From contig NZ_WEHU01000012.1 in NCBI RefSeq assembly GCF_009183415.1, positions 1 through 64,000 of the forward strand: a DNA stretch of 64,000 bases. Direction: 5' to 3'. The translations under genes and the position numbers were made by a program. The notes beneath the pieces are model-generated. The model made no database searches, had not been told where the DNA came from, and worked only from the letters and a program-made list of their open reading frames with translations. Shown here one piece after another: positions 56,118 to 64,000 of this stretch (position 1 is the stretch's first letter; each line of letters begins with the position of its first letter). Source of the stretch: Bacillus sp. B1-b2. GTDB taxonomy: Bacteria; Bacillota; Bacilli; Bacillales; Cytobacillaceae.

Positions 56118-56426
56118 ATGAAAAAGCTTAATATATTGTTTGTTTGTGGTGCAGGATTAGGGAGCAGCTTTGCTTGTCAAATGGCGGCAGAGGATGTTCT
56201 AAATAAATTAGGAGTGGATGCAAAGCTTGATCATAGTGATATATCATCAGCAGCTGCAGCGAAACCAGATGTTATTATCACAGCACAAAATTTTGAAACA
56301 CAATTTCAGAAATTCTCCATTGATCCAAAACATACAAGAATTATTTATTTGAAAAACATTGTATCTAAACAGGAAATAGAAGAAAAAATCACTCCATTTT
56401 TACAGGAAAAAGGGTTAATTGCTTAA
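56118..56426 (+). CDS. PTS EIIB component, ascorbate/galactitol type
   Basis: 102 residues with phospho-Cys10 in LFVCGAGLGSSFACQ, typical of SgaB/UlaB. AGGGGAG precedes the ATG. Pairs with the UlaA-type EIIC that follows. Confidence 0.93.
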   Translation: MKKLNILFVCGAGLGSSFACQMAAEDVLNKLGVDAKLDHSDISSAAAAKPDVIITAQNFETQFQKFSIDPKHTRIIYLKNIVSKQEIEEKITPFLQEKGLIA

Positions 56427-56452
56427 TTATAAAGATAAGGTGAGGGATTTCG

Positions 56453-57742
56453 ATGAGTGTTGTAAACTTTATCATTCAAAATATCTTAACACAAGCATCT
56501 ATAACAGTTGCCTTGATTGCTATGCTAGGACTAATTCTTCAAAGAAAGTCAGTAGGTCATGTTATTTCAGGGTCATTAAAGACTTTACTTGGGTTTATGG
56601 TTTTGTCTGCAGGTTCAAGCATTATCGTTGGTAGCTTAGTTTACTTTGGCGAAATATTTAGTGAAGGATTCAATATGCAGGGAATCATTCCTTCTATCGA
56701 AGCTATTAATGGTCAGGCGATGAATGAATTAGGATTAGGGCGTGACATTGCGTTAACCTTCTTAGCTATCTTTGTTTTTAATATCCTTATTGCAAGATTC
56801 ACGAGATGGAAATATATCTTCCTAACAGGTCAGGCAATTCTCTGGATGGCTACGATGACTACTGTATTCGGATATTTTGCAGGATTAAGAGGTATTGTAC
56901 TGATCTTAGTAGGTGGTTTAATTGGAGGTATCTTTGCTGTAGCGATGCCGGCTATTGCACAGCCATTTGTTAGAAAAATTACTGGAATGGATGAAATTGC
57001 TCTTGGGCATTTCTGCACAATTGGTTATGTATTTGAAGCAGGTGTAGCAAAAGTATTTGGAGAAAAAGGCGAAAAGAAAAAATCAGTAGAAGACTTAAAA
57101 CTACCAGCTCAATTAGAATTCTTGCAAGATACGTATCTATCTTTAATGACCGTTATGGTTCCACTTTTTATCATTACAGCAATTTTTGCAGGAGAAGATT
57201 TCGGTTCTACTTTTTCAGGTGAAACAAACTACATTATGTATGCATTCTTGCAATCTATTCAATTCGTTGTAGGTGTTTATGTGTTGTTAGCTGGTGTTCG
57301 CTTACTTTTAGGAGAAATTGTTCCAGCATTCAGAGGTATTGCAATGCGATTAGTTCCAGATGCAAAACCAGCATTAGATTGTCCCGTTTTATTCCCATAT
57401 AGCCCTAATGCAGTAATCGTAGGTTTTATCACAACAACTATTGGTTCTATTATCGCTATGTTTGTACTTCCAGTCTTTGGATTAGCCATGATTCTACCAG
57501 GTATTTTAACTGCATTTTTTGCAGGAGGTACAGCAGGGATCTTTGGTAACTTAACAGGTGGACGTCGAGGAGCCATTATAGGGGGTATCTTTCACGGATT
57601 CTTCATTACATTATTACCAGCACTATTAGTTACAATCTTTAATTCCATGGGCTTTGTTAATGCAACAGCAACAGATGTAGATACAGTAACAGTAGCTCTT
57701 TTATACGCTTGGCTTATTGGTCCGTTGATGAAAGCATTTTAA
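56453..57742 (+). CDS. PTS EIIC component, UlaA/SgaT type
   Basis: 429 residues, about ten membrane segments, with family stretches LLGFMVLSAGSSIIVGSL, FPYSPNAVIVGFI and GRRGAIIGGIFHGF. E. coli UlaA imports L-ascorbate, but this operon lacks the ascorbate genes UlaD, UlaE, UlaF and UlaG. The substrate is probably another sugar or polyol whose phosphate is cut by the aldolase downstream. Confidence 0.9.
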   Translation: MSVVNFIIQNILTQASITVALIAMLGLILQRKSVGHVISGSLKTLLGFMVLSAGSSIIVGSLVYFGEIFSEGFNMQGIIPSIEAINGQAMNELGLGRDIALTFLAIFVFNILIARFTRWKYIFLTGQAILWMATMTTVFGYFAGLRGIVLILVGGLIGGIFAVAMPAIAQPFVRKITGMDEIALGHFCTIGYVFEAGVAKVFGEKGEKKKSVEDLKLPAQLEFLQDTYLSLMTVMVPLFIITAIFAGEDFGSTFSGETNYIMYAFLQSIQFVVGVYVLLAGVRLLLGEIVPAFRGIAMRLVPDAKPALDCPVLFPYSPNAVIVGFITTTIGSIIAMFVLPVFGLAMILPGILTAFFAGGTAGIFGNLTGGRRGAIIGGIFHGFFITLLPALLVTIFNSMGFVNATATDVDTVTVALLYAWLIGPLMKAF

Positions 57743-57771
57743 CTATATCTTAGTAGAAAGGAAGGATTGTG

Positions 57772-58167
57772 ATGCTTTGGTTTAAGAAAAAGAAAGAGAA
57801 AGAAGCTCCAGAAAAGATTCAAGAGCAAGTTTTAACAGAAGAGAGAAAAGAAGAATTGCTACAGTTTATTTCCACTAAAACCACGGAGGCTACTACCTTA
57901 GTAGAAGTGGAGAAAGCAAAGGCTTTCGAAGAGATTGGTTTAGCTTATGATGAACTAGAAGAAGAGAATGAGGCCATTCTTGCTTTTGAAAAAAGCTTAG
58001 AAGTAAAAAAATCAATTGGTGCTAGCTATAAAACGTTATTAAAGCTGTATAACAAGAAACGAACAGAGGCTCTTAAAGCTAATGATCAGGATACTTTACA
58101 AGTTTACTTAAAGAAAATGGATGAATTAATGCAAATTTCAAAAGATGTCACTCGTGGTGCGAGATAG
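57772..58167 (+). CDS. Small TPR-like helical protein
   Basis: 131 residues, highly charged and helical, with one clear TPR-like unit (FEEIGLAYDELEEENEAILA ... EKSLEVKKS) and a second weaker one. AAGGAAGG precedes the chosen ATG; an upstream in-frame GTG is one codon away. Conserved placement between PTS EIIC and aldolase suggests a scaffold or adaptor, but no function is known to me. Confidence 0.72.
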   Translation: MLWFKKKKEKEAPEKIQEQVLTEERKEELLQFISTKTTEATTLVEVEKAKAFEEIGLAYDELEEENEAILAFEKSLEVKKSIGASYKTLLKLYNKKRTEALKANDQDTLQVYLKKMDELMQISKDVTRGAR

Positions 58168-58195
58168 GAACAAATATAAAGGAGGAAAAGTGAGT

Positions 58196-59062
58196 ATGTA
58201 TACTACATTAAAAGAAGTAACAACTAAAGCAGAAGCATTAAATTATACAGTAGGTGCCTTTAATGCGCATAATTTGGAGATGCTTCCAGATATGATTCGA
58301 GCAGCAAAAGAAAAGGGAGCACCGATTATAATTCAAACAAGTATTGATACAGCGAAGTATATTGGCCATGAAAATCTTGTGGCAGTTTGTAAATCAATGG
58401 CAGAAAAAGAGATGGTGGATGTAGTGCTCCATCTAGATCATGCTAGAGACTTTAATGATATTAAAGAGGCAATCGATAAGGGATATACTTCCGTTATGTT
58501 TGATGGCTCTCACTTACCTTTTAAAGAAAATATCATGAAAACAAGAGCAGTTGTAGAATATGCACATAGGCATGGTGTCTCTGTAGAAGGAGAACTCGGT
58601 ACAATTGGTGGAACAGAGGAAGGAATTCATGTAGAAGAAAGTGACAAAGTTTATACAGATCCGAAAGATGCACTTGCCTTTGTGCAAGCTACTGGTGTAG
58701 ATGCACTTGCCATTGCCATTGGTACAAATCATGGACAATATAAGTCCAAAACAGAAGTAAATATCCCTCTATTAAAAGAAATTGATGCAATCGTAGATGT
58801 ACCATTAGTTATTCATGGTGGTACTGGGGTTAATGAGAGGGATATCGGAGAATTAATTGATAATGGTATTCGAAAATTCAACGTGGGAACAGAGTTACTA
58901 GTAACGTGGACGAAAACAGCTAAACAGAAATTTGAAGAAACGAAAGAAAATAAATCCTTAAGACATAATATTATCCCTTGTAATGAAGCAGTAAAGGAAA
59001 TAGTGAAGCATAAAATCGATATCTTTATGAATAAAGAAGGCAAGATTAATAGTTTAGTATAA
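58196..59062 (+). CDS. Class II fructose-bisphosphate aldolase family (third)
   Basis: 288 residues: TVGAFNAHNLEM, HLDHARD, VMFDGSHLP, VEGELGTIGGTE, AIGTNHGQY, IHGGTGVN and FNVGTELL are all family signatures, including the catalytic Asp and zinc ligands. AGGAGG lies ten bases before the chosen ATG; the upstream in-frame codons overlap the previous gene. Last gene of the UlaA-type operon, so it should cleave the phosphorylated PTS product. Confidence 0.92.
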   Translation: MYTTLKEVTTKAEALNYTVGAFNAHNLEMLPDMIRAAKEKGAPIIIQTSIDTAKYIGHENLVAVCKSMAEKEMVDVVLHLDHARDFNDIKEAIDKGYTSVMFDGSHLPFKENIMKTRAVVEYAHRHGVSVEGELGTIGGTEEGIHVEESDKVYTDPKDALAFVQATGVDALAIAIGTNHGQYKSKTEVNIPLLKEIDAIVDVPLVIHGGTGVNERDIGELIDNGIRKFNVGTELLVTWTKTAKQKFEETKENKSLRHNIIPCNEAVKEIVKHKIDIFMNKEGKINSLV

Positions 59063-59090
59063 AAGCATTTCACCATTTTAAGTAAAAATA

Positions 59091-59130
59091 GAAAGAGAGT
59101 GCATGGGATGAGGATGGACTCTCTTTCTTT
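59091..59130 (+). terminator. Terminator of the UlaA-type PTS operon
   Basis: GAAAGAGAGT pairs with ACTCTCTTTC, then TTTGG. Confidence 0.82.
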
Positions 59131-59147
59131 GGTAATGGGGTGATATT

Positions 59148-59762
59148 TTGGATAGAGTCTTAATTCTATTAGCGGGTTTTCCAGGTACAGGAAAAAGTTT
59201 TCTTGGTTCTATTATTAAGAAAAAACTCGGAATTCTAACAGTTATTTCTCCAGATGAAATAAAAGAAGATTTCTTTGATTATTATGGCTTTCGTAATTTA
59301 GACGAAAAGGAAGAACTAATCAATCTAGCTTGGGAAAAATTTTATGATGTTTTGGAATCTCAAATGGTAATGGGGAATAATGTCATTTTGGATTATCCTT
59401 TCAGTGACAAGCAAAAACCTAGTATCTCAAGAATGAGTGAAATGTATCATTATCAAGTTATTACTATTCGGTTGATAGCAGATTTAGATGTACTTTTTGA
59501 AAGGCAAAAGAATCGTGATTTAGATACAAGTAGACATTTAAGTCACATAGTGAAATCGTATAAAAAAGGTGATAACCTCGAGCATCGTAAAGACGCCGAT
59601 AATCTATTAACTTACGAAGAATTTATGAGAAGGTGCACAACTAGAGGGTATGATACTTTTGAGTTAGGAGTACTGTTTGAAGTAGATGTGACAGACTATG
59701 CAACAGTGGATTATGCTTCATTATTGAATGAAGTTAGTATGTCTATAGGGGATAGAGGTTAG
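59148..59762 (+). CDS. P-loop kinase-like protein (AAA_33 type)
   Basis: 204 residues with Walker A AGFPGTGKSFLG at residues 9-20 and a kinase-like layout (VISPDEIKEDFFDYYG, VILDYPFSDKQKP, IRLIADLDVLFERQKNRD). Similar proteins phosphorylate small molecules or RNA ends; I cannot choose. The start is TTG, with GGGGTGA just upstream. Single gene with its own terminator. Confidence 0.8.
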   Translation: MDRVLILLAGFPGTGKSFLGSIIKKKLGILTVISPDEIKEDFFDYYGFRNLDEKEELINLAWEKFYDVLESQMVMGNNVILDYPFSDKQKPSISRMSEMYHYQVITIRLIADLDVLFERQKNRDLDTSRHLSHIVKSYKKGDNLEHRKDADNLLTYEEFMRRCTTRGYDTFELGVLFEVDVTDYATVDYASLLNEVSMSIGDRG

Positions 59763-59810
59763 AGTTATACTGATGAGAAGGTAACGTCAGGAGAAAGTAT
59801 AATAATAGAA

Positions 59811-59847
59811 GAAAAAGTCAATTGGTGACAACCAACTGACTTTTTCC
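59811..59847. terminator. Bidirectional terminator between convergent genes
   Basis: GAAAAAGTCAATTGGT pairs with ACCAACTGACTTTTTC (15 of 16) around a 4-base loop, with T-rich tails on both strands. Confidence 0.9.
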
Positions 59848-59856
59848 TTTCATATA

Positions 59857-60600
59857 TTAGATAGCGGTATATCCACCATCAACAAACAAAGTAGTTCCTG
59901 TTACGAAATCATTTTCTGCTAAAAATACTACTGCATGTGCAATTTCTTCTGGGTTTCCTAAGCGACCAATAGGATGCTTAGCTACTAAGCCATCATAGAA
60001 ATCACCTAATGCTTCTTTACTAACCATACCAGATTCAATAAATCCAGGAGCAACAGCATTTACACGAATATTACGATCGCCATATTCGATTGCTACTGAT
60101 TTAGTGATTTGGTTTACAGCTCCTTTACTTGCTGCGTAAGGAATAGAGGTTGGCTCCCCAACAGATCCTAAAATAGAAGAAGTGTTAATGATTACACCGC
60201 CACCTGTTTTTAACATTTCACGAAGCGCATATTTCACACCGTAGAATACTCCGTCTTGGTTTACTGCGATAACACGTTTATATTCTTCTGTAGTTAACTC
60301 GTGAGTAGGAGTTTGTACCCCAATACCTGCATTATTGAAGATAACATCTAATTGACCAAAAGTATCAACAGCTGTTTTTACTAGATTTTCAACAGATTGC
60401 TCATCTGCTACATTTGTAGTAACAAATAAAACGTTTTTATAATTTTTCTTTAACTCTTGTTCTACTACTTTTCCTGCAGCTTCATTGTAATCCGCAATAA
60501 CAACCTTTGCCCCTTTATCTAGAAATGCTTTTGCTGTTGCTAAGCCAATACCAGAAGCTCCCCCTGTTACAATTGCAACCTGACCTTGTAAGTTTGCCAT
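59857..60600 (-). CDS. Short-chain dehydrogenase (first)
   Basis: 247 residues, classical SDR: cofactor motif TGGASGIGLA, NNAG, catalytic Ser in NTSSILGS and Tyr/Lys in YAASKGA; C-terminus typical of the glucose/3-oxoacyl reductase group. An acidic residue after the second strand (VIADYNEA) suggests NAD+ preference. GGGAGG precedes the ATG. Substrate not readable. Confidence 0.92.
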   Translation of the reverse strand: MANLQGQVAIVTGGASGIGLATAKAFLDKGAKVVIADYNEAAGKVVEQELKKNYKNVLFVTTNVADEQSVENLVKTAVDTFGQLDVIFNNAGIGVQTPTHELTTEEYKRVIAVNQDGVFYGVKYALREMLKTGGGVIINTSSILGSVGEPTSIPYAASKGAVNQITKSVAIEYGDRNIRVNAVAPGFIESGMVSKEALGDFYDGLVAKHPIGRLGNPEEIAHAVVFLAENDFVTGTTLFVDGGYTAI

Positions 60601-60932
60601 GAATAATTCCTCCCATTATGTTTCTTTTTATATGTCGATTTTGTGAACAATCCTATTTTATTTCTATTATCGAAACTTGTCAATTAAAGAGTTTTGATAT
60701 TAGAATATTTTTTTTACTAGGCTATTCTATTTTTTATGAGCAATAGCAATAAGATAGTTACTACTTAGATAGATTACGGGAGGGGTTTTGGTGAAAGTGT
60801 TAAGCTCTTATAGCCAATGTATGTTAATTTAAGCAATATTAAGTCATAGTTTTAAAGGAAAACAGTAGCTATTCTAAAAAGCATAAAAAAAGAGGTACCC
60901 TATATTTTATCGGTACCTCTTTTTTTCGCTTT
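60601..60932. other. Spacer between the two dehydrogenase genes
   Basis: AT-rich, no gene. It contains the terminator of the second dehydrogenase and a single TTGTGAACAA-like sequence (about 60638), a possible redox-regulator half site. Confidence 0.45.
60885..60926. terminator. Terminator of the second dehydrogenase gene
   Basis: AAAAAAAGAGGTACC pairs perfectly with GGTACCTCTTTTTTT; T tract on both strands. Confidence 0.95.
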
Positions 60933-61682
60933 TTATTGAGCCGTAAATCCACCATCAATTGGAACAACTGCTCCATTAATATACTTAGCTTCTCCGTTTA
61001 ATAAGAAAACTACTAATTCTGCGACTTCTTCAGATTGACCAAGTCGTCGTTGTGGAATACCAGCCTCTACAAGTTTAAAGTTTTCTGGATTTTTCTCACG
61101 ATATTCCTTTACCATTGGAGTTTCTGTTGTACCTGGTGCAATGGCATTAATTTGGATGCCTTCTCTAGCATATTCTGCTGCAATTGTTTTGGTTATACCA
61201 ACAATTCCGTGCTTTGTAGCGGAATAAGAGCCAACTGTTTCTTGCCCTACTAAACCTGCAGTAGAGGAAGTATTTACAATCGAACCTCCACCGTTTTTTA
61301 ACATTACTTCTAATACATATTTAAGTCCATATAAAGCACCAGATAAATTAATAGAGAGAACCTGATCAATTTCTTCTATTGTGTTTTCTGCAAATCGCTT
61401 TCCAGGTCCAGATATCCCTGCATTATTATAGAACATATCTATTGTTCCAAATGCTTCTACTGTCTGATCTACATAATTCTTCACTTGCTCAGCCTTACTA
61501 ACATCAGCTTTTACAAAAATGGCTTTTGCTCCTAATTCTTCTACTAGACGTACTGTTTCTTTACCGGCTTGCTCCGAAACATCGACAATGGTGCTATTAA
61601 CACCTGCTTTAGCTAGCTTAATGGCAACTGCTCTGCCAAGGCCATTTCCTCCGCCTGTAATGATGGCTACTTTACTACTCAT
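60933..61682 (-). CDS. Short-chain dehydrogenase (second)
   Basis: 249 residues: TGGGNGLGRA, IVDVSEQA (acidic residue suggesting NAD+), NNAG, NTSSTAGL and YSATKHG. About the same size and layout as the other SDR here but clearly diverged, so not a recent duplicate. AAAGGAGGAG precedes the ATG. Divergent from lctP. Substrate not readable. Confidence 0.92.
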   Translation of the reverse strand: MSSKVAIITGGGNGLGRAVAIKLAKAGVNSTIVDVSEQAGKETVRLVEELGAKAIFVKADVSKAEQVKNYVDQTVEAFGTIDMFYNNAGISGPGKRFAENTIEEIDQVLSINLSGALYGLKYVLEVMLKNGGGSIVNTSSTAGLVGQETVGSYSATKHGIVGITKTIAAEYAREGIQINAIAPGTTETPMVKEYREKNPENFKLVEAGIPQRRLGQSEEVAELVVFLLNGEAKYINGAVVPIDGGFTAQ

Positions 61683-61851
61683 GATTTTTTCTCCTCCTTT
61701 GTTTCACTAGTTATATATATGTACATTTCTAATGGTAGAAAAGAATGAATTTTTAATCAAGTTAAACAACTTGAGAATATTTTTTAGTAGAAAGGTTAAT
61801 CTACAAGTGAATTCTATATTTGTGTCTAAATTTTGTCTGGAGATAGTCTAT

Positions 61852-61868
61852 TGTAAACGTTTTATAAT
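61852..61868 (+). promoter_or_regulatory. cre-like box overlapping a -10 box upstream of lctP
   Basis: TGTAAACGTTTTAT fits most of the CcpA consensus and its end overlaps TATAAT (61863-61868). A good -35 box is not visible. Confidence 0.45.
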
Positions 61869-61891
61869 AGTGTTCAAAATATAGACATAAT

Positions 61892-61911
61892 TATGTGATG
61901 TATTTTACAAG
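61892..61911. promoter_or_regulatory. Rex-like site upstream of lctP
   Basis: TATGTGATGTATTTTACAAG resembles the Rex operator TTGTGAA-N4-TTCACAA with a few mismatches. Rex control of lctP-ldh by NADH/NAD+ is established in B. subtilis. Confidence 0.4.
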
Positions 61912-61972
61912 ATAGAATATATAATTAACCTGTAACCAATAATATTACAAATTTTAAGGAGTGACATTTGTC

Positions 61973-63589
61973 ATGGCACCATGGAATCAAGTTTATGATC
62001 CAATGAACAATATCTGGGTTTCCGCAATAATTGCCGCAATACCAATTATCTTTTTTATTCTAATGCTTACTGTCTTTAAACTAAAAGGATATATTGCTGG
62101 TGCATATAGTATTATTGTTGCTGCTCTTGTTGCAATCCTTTTTTACAAAATGCCAGTAGTTTTAGTAGCAATGTCAGCATTCTATGGAATGGTTGCTGGT
62201 ATTTGGCCAGTTGCATCCATCGTATTTGCAGCTATCTTCCTTTATAAAATTACCGTTAAAACAGGCAAATTTGCTATCATTGAAAATTCTATTTCTTTTA
62301 TTACATCAGATCAACGTTTACAAGTTTTAATAGTTGCTTTCTCCTTTGGAGCTTTTCTAGAAGGAGCAGCAGGATTTGGAGCTCCAGTTGCTATTACAGC
62401 TGCGATCTTAGTAGGTTTAGGATTTAAACCCTTATATGCAGCTAGTCTTTGTTTAATCGCAAATATTGCTGGTGGATCATTCGGAGCAATGGGGATACCA
62501 GTTACAGTACCTGCATTACTAACTGGACTTGATGGTCTTCTAGTTGGTAGATATACAGCATTAGTTATACCAGTTCTTAGTATCGTTGTAGCATTCTTAT
62601 TAATCTTTATCATTGATGGAATGAATGGAATTAAACAAACATTCCCAGCTATTCTAGTAAGTAGTATATCCTTTGCAATCACTCAAGCAGCTGTACTTTA
62701 TTTCATAGGCGCAGCTTTAGCAGATATCTTTGCAGCTATTGTTAGTTTAATAGCTCTTGCAGTATTTCTACAATTTTGGCAACCAAAAGAAATCTATCGT
62801 ATTAATAAAGAAAAAGTAGAATCTAAAAGCATTAAATATTCTCTTGGCACCATTGCACATGCATGGTTACCATTCATTTTTTTAACAATTATAGTGACAC
62901 TATTTAACTTAAATTTTGTGAAAAACTTATTTATTGTTGGCCGTCCTTTAGAAAAACTAGTGTTCTTATTACCAATACCGTTTTTAAATAACAATGTCAT
63001 AAAACTAGCACCAATTGTACCTGAGGCAACACCATATGCTGCTGTGTTTAAACTAGATTTATTTTCATCTACAACAACAGCAATTGTAATTACTATTATA
63101 TTTGCTTGTATCTTATTTAAATCTAGTAAATCTTTAATAGGTGAGACATTTAAGGAAACAGGTAAAGAATTATTATCACCAGTATTAACTATCTGTAGTG
63201 TTCTAGCATTTGCTTATATTTGTACGTATTCTGGCATGTCTTCAACACTTGGACTAGCTTTTGCGTCAACAGGTTCTATCTTCCCATTATTCTCACCAAT
63301 CTTAGGATGGTTAGGGGTATTCCTAACAGGATCTGTAGTAAACAGTGGTTCTTTATTTGCTCCATTACAATCCGTTACAGCTTCTCAAATTGGAATTGTA
63401 CCAGAATCAATGGTTGCTGTGAATGTAATGGGAGGAACAATGGCTAAAATGATTTCTCCACAATCGATTGCTGTAGCAGCTGCTGCGGTGGGATTAGCTG
63501 GGCAAGAAAGTAAATTGTTTAGCATCACTATTAAATACAGTCTTATTCTCTTAGTTCTAATTGGAATAATTAGCTGGATGTTATTTTAA
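61973..63589 (+). CDS. lctP: L-lactate permease
   Basis: 538 residues with 12-13 membrane segments and the lactate permease family stretches FGAFLEGAAGFGAPVAITAA, VVNSGSLFAPLQ and AKMISPQSIAVA. AAGGAG lies 11 bases before the ATG. It moves lactate across the membrane with protons. The ldh gene follows 79 bases on, the same order as in the B. subtilis ldh-lctP locus reversed (there ldh comes first). Confidence 0.93.
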   Translation: MAPWNQVYDPMNNIWVSAIIAAIPIIFFILMLTVFKLKGYIAGAYSIIVAALVAILFYKMPVVLVAMSAFYGMVAGIWPVASIVFAAIFLYKITVKTGKFAIIENSISFITSDQRLQVLIVAFSFGAFLEGAAGFGAPVAITAAILVGLGFKPLYAASLCLIANIAGGSFGAMGIPVTVPALLTGLDGLLVGRYTALVIPVLSIVVAFLLIFIIDGMNGIKQTFPAILVSSISFAITQAAVLYFIGAALADIFAAIVSLIALAVFLQFWQPKEIYRINKEKVESKSIKYSLGTIAHAWLPFIFLTIIVTLFNLNFVKNLFIVGRPLEKLVFLLPIPFLNNNVIKLAPIVPEATPYAAVFKLDLFSSTTTAIVITIIFACILFKSSKSLIGETFKETGKELLSPVLTICSVLAFAYICTYSGMSSTLGLAFASTGSIFPLFSPILGWLGVFLTGSVVNSGSLFAPLQSVTASQIGIVPESMVAVNVMGGTMAKMISPQSIAVAAAAVGLAGQESKLFSITIKYSLILLVLIGIISWMLF

Positions 63590-63608
63590 GATAACAATCT
63601 CTATCTAA

Positions 63609-64000
<392 letters not shown>

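Noticed and set aside
57277-57576. 99-codon open frame on the minus strand inside the EIIC gene
   Set aside because: Antisense shadow of a clear membrane protein gene: Pro/Lys-rich with no ribosome site.
53951-59062. L-ascorbate utilisation operon
   Set aside because: The transporter type fits, but none of the ascorbate catabolic genes is present and an aldolase takes their place.

Overview
The window is low-GC chromosomal DNA of a spore-forming Bacillaceae-type Firmicute. The basis is the AT-rich composition, strong AGGAGG ribosome sites, CcpA cre-like boxes, rho-independent terminators after most operons, and gene types typical of Bacillus relatives: a YkoS/YkoT-like pair, a YndM-like DUF2512 protein, a DUF3231 protein, a PadR-DUF1700-DUF4097 operon, NamA and lctP-ldh. 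I cannot name the species. I saw no rRNA, tRNA, CRISPR array or intact transposase.

Layout. 1-0.9 kb: an 11-copy 51-bp minisatellite. 0.9-4.1 kb: a three-gene membrane glycosylation operon (GT2, GtrA-like, DUF6044). 4.2-11 kb (minus strand): adenine deaminase plus a PotABCD-type ABC transporter operon that contains a nucleoside hydrolase, probably purine nucleoside salvage. 12.1-17 kb: a phosphonate-type ABC transporter with a tyrosine-phosphatase-like enzyme and a GntR regulator. 17.2-24.8 kb: mixed accessory DNA with an orphan GntR regulator beside a deleted GH1 pseudogene, a metallophosphatase, a PadR operon, NamA, and several repeat families. 25.2-28.8 kb: a beta-glucoside PTS operon (EIIA, EIIBC, GH1) with cre-like sites.

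28.9-44 kb is the most interesting part. It holds two paralogous regulators, each an AraC-type regulator fused to a GH39-like domain that has lost its acid/base glutamate. With them are a ROK sugar kinase, three TIM-barrel proteins, three Gfo/Idh/MocA dehydrogenases, a small protein of the C-glycoside deglycosidase beta-subunit type (DUF6379), and a GPH-type sugar symporter. One TIM-barrel gene sits 3 bp upstream of the DUF6379 gene and looks like the matching alpha subunit. Together these read as a pathway that imports a glycoside, oxidises its sugar at C3 and splits the C-C (or C-O) glycosidic bond.

44.3-45.15 kb is an element of about 785 bp with matching inverted ends and a 9-10 bp direct repeat on each side. 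It carries a small membrane-protein gene and no transposase, so it resembles a mobile insertion cassette. 45.2-47.4 kb: a luciferase-like monooxygenase and a DUF3231 protein. 47.6-53 kb: a fructose-type PTS with a PRD regulator and two tandem class II aldolases. 53-53.6 kb: repeats and a gene remnant. 53.9-59.1 kb: an ascorbate/galactitol-type PTS with a PRD regulator that supplies the only EIIA domain seen in that operon, a TPR-like protein and a third class II aldolase, but none of the usual ascorbate catabolic genes. 59.1-64 kb: a P-loop kinase-like protein, two short-chain dehydrogenases, then lctP and the start of ldh, cut by the window edge.
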